From Erysipelotrichia bacterium (lineage in GTDB: Bacteria; Bacillota_I; Bacilli_A; RFN20; CAG-826), in the NCBI GenBank assembly GCA_012511695.1, contig JAAZFO010000089.1:1-5776 (forward strand): a DNA stretch of 5,776 nucleotides. The letters are read 5' to 3'. Positions 1 through 5,776 of the stretch are shown here, one piece after another. Position numbers and translations under genes: made by a program. Under the pieces are notes generated by a model. It was given only the letters and a program-made list of their open reading frames with translations. It was not told the origin of the DNA and made no database searches. Each line of letters begins with the position of its first letter. The first letter of the stretch is position 1.

Positions 1-356
1 AAGTGTATGCTCTAAGAAATTGGAACATTGATAGCGAACTAACTAAAATCCATTTTATCTTGACTAATGGCGCTTCTATAGTTGGTGTTTTAGCTACCGG
101 CTTTGGTTTATTAATTATGGCCGCGAATGGCGGGGCATTTGAGATGATAGCATATGGCGTTCGAAGATTTTTCTCTTTGTTTCAAAAAGATGTCAATAAA
201 GTGAAGTTTAAGACTTTTTATGACTACCATGTTTATAATGCTTCTAAACCGAAACAACCTTTTATGTTTTTGGTGGTAGTCGGCTTAGTCTTCCTCGCTT
301 TAGCGACCCTTTTCTATTTGATTTACTTTTTTAATTACGTTCCTGCTAACGGGTAG
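1..356 (+). CDS. DUF3899-like small membrane protein, 5'-partial
   Basis: The frame is open from the left edge of the window to a TAG stop at 354-356. A GTG at 3-5 is in frame, but no ribosome site can be seen, so the real start is probably upstream. About 117 residues are visible. There are two hydrophobic segments, around GASIVGVLATGFGLLIMAAN (roughly residues 23-42) and FMFLVVVGLVFLALATLFYL (about 88-107). A basic, hydrophilic stretch of about 40 residues with several Lys and Arg lies between them. The pattern of helix, NGGAFEMIAYGVRR, charged loop, then a second helix matches my memory of DUF3899, a Firmicutes membrane family of unknown function. That family often has one more N-terminal helix, which would lie off the window. 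The protein is probably in the cytoplasmic membrane. The family call is from recall and no biochemical role can be given. A terminator follows 30 nt after the stop, so this is the last gene of its transcript. Confidence 0.7.
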   Translation, partial: VYALRNWNIDSELTKIHFILTNGASIVGVLATGFGLLIMAANGGAFEMIAYGVRRFFSLFQKDVNKVKFKTFYDYHVYNASKPKQPFMFLVVVGLVFLALATLFYLIYFFNYVPANG

Positions 357-385
357 ATTTTTAATTTTACTAAGCCATCTAATCG

Positions 386-431
386 CGACATCATTAGAAA
401 TTTATAGGTTAAATAATGATGTGGTTTTTTT
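386..431 (+). terminator. Rho-independent terminator of the DUF3899-like gene
   Basis: ACATCATTA (388-396) pairs perfectly with TAATGATGT (414-422) to form a 9-bp stem. One further C-G pair (386/424) sits beyond a G-G mismatch. An uninterrupted T run follows at 425-431. The loop is about 17 nt and AT-rich, so the hairpin is only moderately stable. Its place just after the stop at 356 and the T tract support termination of the upstream gene. Confidence 0.7.
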
Positions 432-486
432 ATGTGAAATAAAGTTTTCTTTACACATCGCTTTGAGCGATGATGAAATATTTTTT
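432..486 (+). other. Two overlapping small hairpins in the intergenic gap
   Basis: The first hairpin pairs ATGTG (432-436) plus TAAAG (440-444) with CTTTA (449-453) plus CACAT (454-458). It has a TTTT loop and a 3-nt AAA bulge. The second pairs CATCGC (456-461) with GCGATG (467-472) around a TTTGA loop, with six T at 481-486 eight nt later. The two share bases 456-458, so they cannot both form completely. The second could be a backup terminator, although its T run is farther from the stem than usual. No known riboswitch or leader was recognised. Confidence 0.3.
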
Positions 487-509
487 GCGATTAGTCTGTC
501 ACGTAACCA

Positions 510-531
510 TTATTGATAAATTAATCAATAA
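510..531. promoter_or_regulatory. 22-nt inverted repeat, candidate operator
   Basis: TTATTGAT (510-517) and ATCAATAA (524-531) are perfect 8-nt inverted arms around AAATTA. The element ends one base before the predicted -35 box of the lipoprotein gene. This position and symmetry would suit a dimeric regulator. The region is very AT-rich, so chance symmetry is possible, and no regulator can be named. Confidence 0.35.
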
Positions 532-532
532 A

Positions 533-561
533 TTGAGACTTTACTAAAAACAAGGTATTAT
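533..561 (+). promoter_or_regulatory. Sigma-A-type promoter of the LRR lipoprotein gene
   Basis: A -35-like TTGAGA (533-538) is followed by a spacer of exactly 17 nt and a -10-like TATTAT (556-561). Each hexamer is one mismatch (TATTAT) or two mismatches (TTGAGA) from consensus. Transcription would begin near 568, giving a leader of about 26 nt that holds the ribosome site. It is the best-spaced pair seen in the gap between the terminator and the ATG. Confidence 0.6.
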
Positions 562-580
562 TAAAAAAACAATTGTTATC

Positions 581-587
581 AAAGGAG
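581..587 (+). promoter_or_regulatory. Ribosome binding site fixing the start at 594
   Basis: AAAGGAG at 581-587 lies 6 nt before the ATG at 594-596, which is near-ideal spacing. An upstream in-frame TTG at 573 would place this Shine-Dalgarno inside the coding region and add polar residues before the signal peptide, so 594 is the better start. Confidence 0.85.
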
Positions 588-593
588 AACTTA

Positions 594-2369
594 ATGAATT
601 TTAAACGTTTATCTATGTGCCTACTACTATCTTTGAGCTTGTTGAGCAGTTGCGAAATGGGTAGCGATAACGGAAATGATAAACCAGGCGATGCTTTTAT
701 TGTCACTTGGCAAAATCATGATGGCGCAGTACTGGAAATTGATGAAAATGTCGCCTTTGATACTATCCCTACTTATGATGGTGACTTACCCACAAAAGTT
801 AACGACGGACAATTTGTCTATACCTTTTCTGGCTGGTCTCCTGAAATAACGAGTGCGGTTGAAGACATCACTTATGTAGCGCAATTTCAATCGACTAGTA
901 TTAATCACAATGAGTTGTTGAATTTTGTAGAGCGCGCAACTGATGTCGTCATTACTGGTTTAAATAGTGATAATTACACGATTGTAAATTTACCGAATAC
1001 CCTCAGTGGTAAACCCGTGACTGCCATCAGTGATGGGGCTTTTGTTGATCAAATCCATTTAAGTTCAATTATTATTCCTGAAGGAGTGTCCAGTGTTGGC
1101 GATCATGCTTTTGACGGCTGTGTTGAATTAGTTTCAGCCACCCTTCCTAATAGTGTGACGGCAATCGGCGACAATGCTTTTGCTAATTGTTCTAGCTTGT
1201 CAGCAATTGATATTCCTGAAAATATCACTGTCCTCGGTAATAATATATTTGCTAATTGCAAAAATCTTGCACAAATTACGCTACCTGAAGGTTTAGAAAT
1301 AATCGGCACTAGTGCATTTTATGCGTGCCCCTCTTTAGTGGCGATTGAAATGCCCTTAAGCGTCCATTCAATTGGCGCTCGCGCGTTTTATAGTTGCGTT
1401 AAATTGGTAACGCTCACTATTCCTAACGGCGTCACTTCTATTGGTGAATTTATGTTTTCTAATTGCCTAGAGTTAAGAACGATCACTCTTCCTAATAATT
1501 TGCTATTACTAGGGAGCAGTGCTTTTTCTAATTGCCCTAGTTTAGAAGAAATTACGATTCCTAACGGCGTTACCACTATTGAAAACTATACATTCTCAAA
1601 TTGCACTAGCTTGGAAAGCGTTACCATCGCTCAAAGTGTGGTCGCTATTGGTAAAAAAGCTTTTTCTGGCTGTACTAATCTCGCTGCTATCCTCTTGCCA
1701 GAAGGGGTTAAAACTATTGGCGAAAGTGCTTTCTCAAATTGCTCTAATCTCGCTTCTATTACTATTCCAAATACTATTATTTCCTTGAGCGCTAATATTT
1801 TTTATGGTTGTTCGAGCTTAGTTTATAATGTCGACGACAATAATGTCGCTTATCTCGGTAATGACACGACTCCTTATTTAATTCTAATCAAAGCCCAAGA
1901 CGAAACGATTGCGACTTGCACCATTAAAAATACGACGCTAATTATTTACCAAAATGCCTTTTCCCTTTGTGGAGATCTCGTCTCTATTACTATTCCTAAT
2001 AGTGTGACGACCATCGGTGACAATGCCTTTTCTTTGTGCGCGAGTCTGGCTACGATATTCATTCCTAATAGTGTTGTTTCCCTTGGTGAATACGCCTTTG
2101 CTCATTGCGTGAGTTTAACGACAGTAACAATTCCAAATAGTGTGACGACGATTGGAACAAGAGCTTTTTATAATTGCACTAGCTTAGTTGAGGTTTATAT
2201 ACCTAGTAGTGTTACCATCATTGGAAATTATGCTTTTAATTGTAATAGTGTTGATCTCACTATTTATTGTGAACTAGATTATCGTCACAATGATTGGAGT
2301 TATTCCTGGAGTTATAATAATAACGATTATGAAGTGGTGTGGAATTATCAATTTCCACCTTCGCCTTAA
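594..2369 (+). CDS. BspA-type leucine-rich-repeat surface lipoprotein with InlB-like repeat
   Basis: This encodes a 591-residue exported lipoprotein. Residues 1-20 form a signal peptide: basic NFKR, a Leu/Ser core and the lipobox LSSC, with Cys20 as the predicted lipidated residue. It would be cut by signal peptidase II and held on the outer face of the membrane. A short polar linker follows. Residues 34-98 match an InlB B-type (Flg_new, Listeria-Bacteroides) repeat, with VTWQNHDG, YTFSGW and YVAQF. Residues about 137-552 hold roughly 17 LRR_5 (BspA-type) repeats of 23 residues with the core xITIPNSVTxIGxxAFxxCxSL. They are interrupted at about 412-441 by an insert containing AYLGNDTTPYLILIKA. 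The C-terminal tail is rich in Trp, Tyr and Asn. Proteins of this kind often bind host or partner-cell ligands, but the ligand here is unknown. The gene has its own promoter and a 3' hairpin, and it converges on the protease gene. The family call is firm, while the adhesion role is inferred. Confidence 0.93.
   Translation: MNFKRLSMCLLLSLSLLSSCEMGSDNGNDKPGDAFIVTWQNHDGAVLEIDENVAFDTIPTYDGDLPTKVNDGQFVYTFSGWSPEITSAVEDITYVAQFQSTSINHNELLNFVERATDVVITGLNSDNYTIVNLPNTLSGKPVTAISDGAFVDQIHLSSIIIPEGVSSVGDHAFDGCVELVSATLPNSVTAIGDNAFANCSSLSAIDIPENITVLGNNIFANCKNLAQITLPEGLEIIGTSAFYACPSLVAIEMPLSVHSIGARAFYSCVKLVTLTIPNGVTSIGEFMFSNCLELRTITLPNNLLLLGSSAFSNCPSLEEITIPNGVTTIENYTFSNCTSLESVTIAQSVVAIGKKAFSGCTNLAAILLPEGVKTIGESAFSNCSNLASITIPNTIISLSANIFYGCSSLVYNVDDNNVAYLGNDTTPYLILIKAQDETIATCTIKNTTLIIYQNAFSLCGDLVSITIPNSVTTIGDNAFSLCASLATIFIPNSVVSLGEYAFAHCVSLTTVTIPNSVTTIGTRAFYNCTSLVEVYIPSSVTIIGNYAFNCNSVDLTIYCELDYRHNDWSYSWSYNNNDYEVVWNYQFPPSP
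1002..2250 (+). repeat. In-frame 69-nt periodic array coding for the LRR_5 repeats
   Basis: The DNA repeats with a 69-nt period, encoding 23-residue units. For example, ATTCCTAACGGCGT occurs at 1419 and again at 1557, exactly two periods apart. Variants of CCTAATAGTGTGACG occur near 1146 and 1992, with a near-match near 2132. About 17 units are present, with one break at roughly 1827-1916 where a 30-residue insert sits. Units have diverged at the nucleotide level, which points to an old array with limited recent duplication. Nearly every unit keeps one Cys after the AF motif. Confidence 0.85.
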
Positions 2370-2437
2370 TTTATTTTTAAGTTAGGTAGCAAAAAAGCTT
2401 TTTGTTAATACAAACTATTTGTTCAAATGTTAAATAA

Positions 2438-2469
2438 AAAAACAGGAACCTTTATCGATTCCTGTTTTT
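2438..2469. terminator. Bidirectional terminator between convergent genes
   Basis: AAAAACAGGAA (2438-2448) pairs perfectly with TTCCTGTTTTT (2459-2469), giving an 11-bp stem with a 10-nt loop. The A/T-rich outer part supplies a U tract on both strands. It therefore serves the lipoprotein gene ending at 2369 on + and the protease gene ending at 2497 on -. A minor hairpin, AAGTC (2471-2475) with GACTT (2484-2488), lies between it and the protease stop. Confidence 0.88.
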
Positions 2470-2496
2470 AAAGTCTTTTTTATGACTTGATGTTAA

Positions 2497-5400
2497 TTAT
2501 TTTTCCTTTTTGCTTTTAAAAACTATGTAGCCAACACTTAGTAAAGCAGTCATAGCTAATAAGGAAAGACTAGTTGTAATTGAGCCACCACACCCTCTGT
2601 TAATTTTTCCTGGGTCAGTTATTGAACTATCCACAGGAGCGCTACTCGTAACGACGTCACTAAAGGCGCTAATTGAAGAGGATGAGGAAACTATTGATGA
2701 GGAAATGCTACTCGTAGCGGGTTTACTACTCGAAGATGATGGTGCAGAACTAGAAGATGATGGTGCAGAACTAGAAGACGGTGCCGGAACAGAAGAGCTC
2801 GGCGCAGAACTTGAAGACGGCACTGGAACAGAAGAGCTCGGCGCAGAACTACTGGAAGAACTGGTCGGTATTTGCCCACCTTTTTCGTAGACTATCACTT
2901 CAATGGTGGCATTTTTACCACCATAATTAATCGTGACAGTTTGATGCCCAATCTTATTAGTATTAAAGCCCATTACCCGATAATCAGTAATGACCGCACT
3001 CGTGTTATCGCTATAGTTAGCGGTGAAAATAAAGCCGCTTAAGTCTAAGGCTTCACCTTCTTCATAATACAATTTACCAACCTTCGTTACGGAAAGAGAG
3101 GTAACGGACGCTTTTAAGACAGTAATCGCAAAGTTAACGCTGAATTCCTCATAGTTTACGGTGACGATTTTGCCTCCTGGAGTCGAAGTATCGACTGCTG
3201 CAACTGTATAGTTTTCAATGACAGCAACCTTATTAGTATTCGTCAAAGATTTGATGACCAAACCACTTAAATCAATGTCTTCATTGAGTTCATAAACGGT
3301 TTTTGTCGGTAAACTCTCAATGACGATCGCGTTGATGGCTTCTGCAACGACACTAATATTAAATATCGCTGTTTTGTCTTTATAAGAAATAGTGACTTCT
3401 TTATTGCCTGGACTCGTCATATCGACCTCACCTAAAGCATAGTCAAAGAGTTCAACAGTGGAATTATTACTATATTTGCCTGTGACTAATAAACCAGTTA
3501 AATCCAAGGGTTCATCAACTGCATAAATAGTTTTGTTAGGGGGAGTGATTTGTAAAGAGCTCAAAGTAATGGCATCTCCTAAAACCACATCAAAACGACT
3601 ATTAACAGTGAGGAATCTAATGGCCTGATTGTAAACCGTATAAGGAGTTTCAATGCCGACGTTTGCGGAATCATAGTCTAAGACCGTCACCTTGTGAGGG
3701 TCGTAACCCTCAGGAATATTTAAAGTGACGTACTTATCACCACTAATAAATGCCGTTGAATTATAACGATAATAAGTAAGAGCATAAGAAAGCGTATCGC
3801 CATCAACAGATTTATCGACAGTGAAATTATTTGCCGATGATAGGGCTAGATTAGCAACTATTAGTCCATCGGGATCATCGAAGTGAGCGATAGCATTGAC
3901 ATTGCCAGCAATGAGGCCAAAGCCACTAAAGAAGATACGACCATTTTTGATTTCGCGTTCATGGATATCAGCGTAATAGCCGAGTTCATCTTTTTGAGGA
4001 TCAAGAACTGTTGTGGAGCCGACTCTGACCGGACCCATGACTGTACCTTGAAAGCGCACTCTTAGGTATTCACCTTTAGCGGATACAGAGGCGATGGTTG
4101 GCGAACCGTTATCGATGACTAAATCATAAGTTTTGATTTGGTGACTACCGTCGCTGAGGACATAATCAAACTGTAATTCATATTCGCCATCTGGATAATT
4201 ATCACCAGTATCTTGATCGAATAAACCAAGAATCGTATAGGCGCGGTGCCCAGTAATACCATTAGATAAATATTTATCTAGGCTAAATGATTTTGCTAAA
4301 GCGAAATAATCGTCTTTGCCCCACAGTGTATCAAACATGTGATCGCGCAAGATGACTTCGTTATTAGACTTTTTGGTAATAGTTAAGTCATTAGTTTGTA
4401 CTGAACGCATGACATATTGTTGGACAATGATAGTATTAGCATTATTGTTATTTTGTGAGTACAAGGTATGACGACCATTAGCGTTTTTAGTACTTTTAAT
4501 GTTGCTAAAGCCGAGATTATTTGATCCTTTAATACTCGTCAAACTACCCTTGTTGTATAACCAGTCAGAAAAAGGAGAAACGTAATCATCATCTACTTCT
4601 TCATCATCGAAGAAGGAGCGGTCAAAATAACCAACCGCCATATCAGAAGAGAAATCACCTTTATCAAAGCCCATGATACGCATGATGTTATTAACTAAGG
4701 CTGATGGATAAGTTTTACCCGGCTCTTTTTCAAAGTTGAATGGCTCAACCGCCAGAGCTTGAGAAACATCGCCATAATAACCAAGAAACGGAATAGATAA
4801 CCTCGGATCTTCATCGTTAGTTAAAACGACATAACCTTCAATTGGACAAGCGGTTTCAAAATGCTCGTCAATATATTGTTTGGTAGCAGAGGCTAAGGTG
4901 ATGGTATCTAAATCAATGGTGCTCGTACCAGTGGGAATGTTGACGACTGTTGCCACTTCAGCAATTAAAGTATTCGTCATTGCTTGGAGTTTGACATTAT
5001 CAATGGAAGGTGATTCTTTTGAGGAGTCGTGTCTATCAAAACGATAAACGGAGGGGCGATAAATTTTTACTTTGGTATTAAATGTTTTAGCTTCGCCTTC
5101 ATTGTGAGCGACGAAAGATAACTTGATAACACCATCGGCGATATCGACATTATTTTTTAATTCAATTTTAGCTTTGCCAGAATTTTCAACTCCTTCTAAA
5201 TAAATTTTAGAATCCAAAGCGGCTTTGACATTGACCATGCCCGCTCCTTGGACGCGAACTGAGGCATCAAGACCATATTGGTCGCTCATCTGTTCAGCAG
5301 TCGACATTGTGCGCGCATTAATGGAGGCGAGATATCCTTCGTCAATGACGAGTTTGCCTGCTTGTTCAATAGTGTGCTCACTTAATAATAAGGCCATCGC

Positions 5401-5776
5401 TCCAGTATAGTTTGGCGCTGACATTGAAGTGCCAGACCAATAATCATAAGTGTCGGTGGCGGTAGGGATAATTTCATAAGCATCATTTTCACTTACTGCT
5501 CCCTTAATCAAATGTCCAGGAGCAGAAATTTCGGGTTTGATGCGATAATCATAAGTGGCGCCATCGCTGGAGAAAGTAGCCATTTGTCTCGCATTTAGAT
5601 TATTGACATAGACATCAGAAACAAGTGATAACTGACCGGTTCCTGCATCGAAAATATCGCGATCTTCATAGGCGATTAAAACGACCGGAATTTCAGGAGT
5701 AATATCATTACCTTCGGCATCAGTGCCAAAGCTCATACTGACGGCTTCGGAAGAATTGTTAATAATACAAATGGCT
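2497..5776 (-). CDS. Cell-surface S8 subtilisin-like protease (lactocepin/C5a-peptidase type), 5'-partial
   Basis: The frame is open to the window edge, giving 1092 visible residues. The Met codon at 5734-5736 is internal, because 13 coding codons precede it and belong to the same fold. From the N-terminal side there is a PA-like segment (AICIINNSSEA...IPVVLIAYEDRD), as inserted in lactocepin-type S8A proteases, and then PEISAPG. Next comes GTSMSAP (5413-5433), whose first Ser (codon 5425-5427) is the predicted nucleophile. The catalytic Asp, His, oxyanion Asn and signal peptide would lie off the window. An Fn3_5-like domain (about 5170-4770, ending FLGYYGDV) follows, then a lactocepin-like middle region with PDGEYELQFDY. 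After these come three Big_3 domains, a Ser/Pro stalk and a GCGGS / hydrophobic / KSKKEK tail. Its likely job is cleavage of extracellular proteins while attached to the cell. An acidic run (DDEEVDDD, about 4583-4609) could bind calcium, which is a guess. The substrate is unknown. Confidence 0.92.
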   Translation of the reverse strand, partial: AICIINNSSEAVSMSFGTDAEGNDITPEIPVVLIAYEDRDIFDAGTGQLSLVSDVYVNNLNARQMATFSSDGATYDYRIKPEISAPGHLIKGAVSENDAYEIIPTATDTYDYWSGTSMSAPNYTGAMALLLSEHTIEQAGKLVIDEGYLASINARTMSTAEQMSDQYGLDASVRVQGAGMVNVKAALDSKIYLEGVENSGKAKIELKNNVDIADGVIKLSFVAHNEGEAKTFNTKVKIYRPSVYRFDRHDSSKESPSIDNVKLQAMTNTLIAEVATVVNIPTGTSTIDLDTITLASATKQYIDEHFETACPIEGYVVLTNDEDPRLSIPFLGYYGDVSQALAVEPFNFEKEPGKTYPSALVNNIMRIMGFDKGDFSSDMAVGYFDRSFFDDEEVDDDYVSPFSDWLYNKGSLTSIKGSNNLGFSNIKSTKNANGRHTLYSQNNNNANTIIVQQYVMRSVQTNDLTITKKSNNEVILRDHMFDTLWGKDDYFALAKSFSLDKYLSNGITGHRAYTILGLFDQDTGDNYPDGEYELQFDYVLSDGSHQIKTYDLVIDNGSPTIASVSAKGEYLRVRFQGTVMGPVRVGSTTVLDPQKDELGYYADIHEREIKNGRIFFSGFGLIAGNVNAIAHFDDPDGLIVANLALSSANNFTVDKSVDGDTLSYALTYYRYNSTAFISGDKYVTLNIPEGYDPHKVTVLDYDSANVGIETPYTVYNQAIRFLTVNSRFDVVLGDAITLSSLQITPPNKTIYAVDEPLDLTGLLVTGKYSNNSTVELFDYALGEVDMTSPGNKEVTISYKDKTAIFNISVVAEAINAIVIESLPTKTVYELNEDIDLSGLVIKSLTNTNKVAVIENYTVAAVDTSTPGGKIVTVNYEEFSVNFAITVLKASVTSLSVTKVGKLYYEEGEALDLSGFIFTANYSDNTSAVITDYRVMGFNTNKIGHQTVTINYGGKNATIEVIVYEKGGQIPTSSSSSSAPSSSVPVPSSSSAPSSSVPAPSSSSAPSSSSSAPSSSSSKPATSSISSSIVSSSSSISAFSDVVTSSAPVDSSITDPGKINRGCGGSITTSLSLLAMTALLSVGYIVFKSKKEK
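2500..2601 (-). other. C-terminal anchor: GCGGS motif, hydrophobic helix, basic tail
   Basis: The last 34 residues of the protease read NRGCGGS (Cys codon 2590-2592), then a hydrophobic stretch (SLLAMTALLSVGYIVF), then KSKKEK. No LPXTG-like motif was found before the helix. The three-part layout resembles known C-terminal sorting signals of the Gly-Gly or Cys-containing CTERM kinds, in which a processing enzyme acts at the short motif. A simple transmembrane anchor is the conservative alternative. The layout is seen directly, while processing at the Cys or Gly is inference. Confidence 0.6.
2732..2851 (-). repeat. Tandem repeats coding for the Ser/Pro stalk (2 x 21 bp, 2 x 39 bp)
   Basis: On the + strand a 21-bp unit beginning GAAGATGATGGTGCAGAACT is repeated exactly at 2732-2752 and 2753-2773. 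It is followed directly by a 39-bp unit at 2774-2812 and 2813-2851 that matches at 35 of 39 positions. All lengths are multiples of three, so the frame is kept. They encode Ser runs broken by Ala-Pro or Val-Pro (SSSSAPSSSVPVP, SSSSAPSSSVPAP). The flexible segment extends to about 2620-2880 overall. Confidence 0.88.
2885..3570 (-). repeat. Three tandem Big_3 (bacterial Ig-like) domains in the protease
   Basis: There are three consecutive units of about 75 residues, at roughly 3570-3337, 3336-3110 and 3109-2885 in reading order. Each follows the pattern Y-x-x-x-E/D-x-LDL(T/S)G, a variable strand, a D/N-T/M-(S/N) turn with G, then VTI/VTV-x-Y and a final I-x-V strand. This matches the Big_3 family (Ig_like, PF07523), common in Gram-positive surface proteins as spacer or wall-binding modules. 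Protein similarity is clear but DNA identity is low, so the duplications are old. They probably hold the protease domain away from the membrane. Confidence 0.8.

Noticed and set aside
573..593. Upstream TTG start for the LRR lipoprotein
   Set aside because: It would place the AAAGGAG site inside the gene and put seven polar residues before an otherwise typical signal peptide. The ATG at 594 has ideal spacing.
521..706. Minus-strand 61-codon frame across the promoter and lipoprotein start
   Set aside because: It overlaps the well-supported promoter, ribosome site and signal peptide codons, and its product looks like no known family.
1103..1576. Minus-strand open frames inside the LRR gene
   Set aside because: They are antisense shadows created by the 69-nt periodic coding array, without ribosome sites or family features.
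1002..2250. Regularly spaced repeats suggestive of a CRISPR array
   Set aside because: The period is a coding 69 nt in one intact frame, the copies are diverged, and there are no invariant direct repeats with unique spacers.
2388..2405. AGCAAAAAAGCTTTTTGTT as a terminator after the lipoprotein gene
   Set aside because: The symmetry centres on GC with no loop, so a stable hairpin would need several pairs opened. The 2438-2469 stem is far better.
2705..2890. Acidic + strand reading frame with Glu-Leu-Glu-Asp repeats
   Set aside because: It is the antisense of the Ser/Pro stalk of the protease. It has no ribosome site, and its repeat pattern is fully explained by the real gene.
1..5776. Mycoplasma-type code (TGA as Trp)
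   Set aside because: Trp codons in the genes are TGG and no in-frame TGA occurs, so the standard bacterial code fits.

Overview
This is an AT-rich bacterial window with three protein genes, all predicted to be membrane or cell-surface proteins. The standard code applies: tryptophan is TGG and none of the genes contains an in-frame TGA. The best guess for the host is a low-GC Gram-positive of the Bacilli/Mollicutes-like gut lineages. The grounds are the DUF3899-type protein, the AGGAG ribosome site, the lipobox, the BspA-type LRR protein, and the lactocepin/C5a-peptidase-like protease with Big_3 domains. This placement is an inference.

Layout. At 1-356 (+) is the 3' end of a small two-helix membrane protein resembling DUF3899, followed by a U-tract hairpin terminator (386-431). 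The 237-nt gap to the next gene carries that terminator, two overlapping small hairpins, a 22-nt inverted repeat and a well-formed sigma-A-type promoter (TTGAGA, 17 nt, TATTAT). This is followed by a strong Shine-Dalgarno and the ATG at 594. The 594-2369 gene (+) encodes a 591-residue lipoprotein with one InlB-type (Listeria-Bacteroides) repeat and about 17 BspA-type leucine-rich repeats. A bidirectional hairpin (2438-2469) separates it from a convergent gene. That gene (2497 to beyond 5776, -) is the C-terminal part, 1092 codons, of a very large secreted S8 subtilisin-like protease. It has a PA-like segment, a GTSMSAP active-site serine motif, an Fn3_5-like domain, a lactocepin-like middle region, three Big_3 domains, a Ser/Pro-rich stalk and a C-terminal Gly-Cys-Gly-Gly-Ser / hydrophobic / Lys-rich anchor. 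Its N terminus (signal peptide, Asp and His of the triad) lies outside the window.

How the parts relate. The LRR lipoprotein and the protease are both exported surface proteins, probably for adhesion or interaction and for proteolysis of extracellular protein. They are convergently transcribed with their own signals, so this is neighbourhood and not an operon. I found no mobile element, CRISPR array, RNA gene or defence system. The least explained elements are the cysteine-containing C-terminal anchor of the protease, which is not LPXTG, and the small inverted repeat abutting the lipoprotein promoter.
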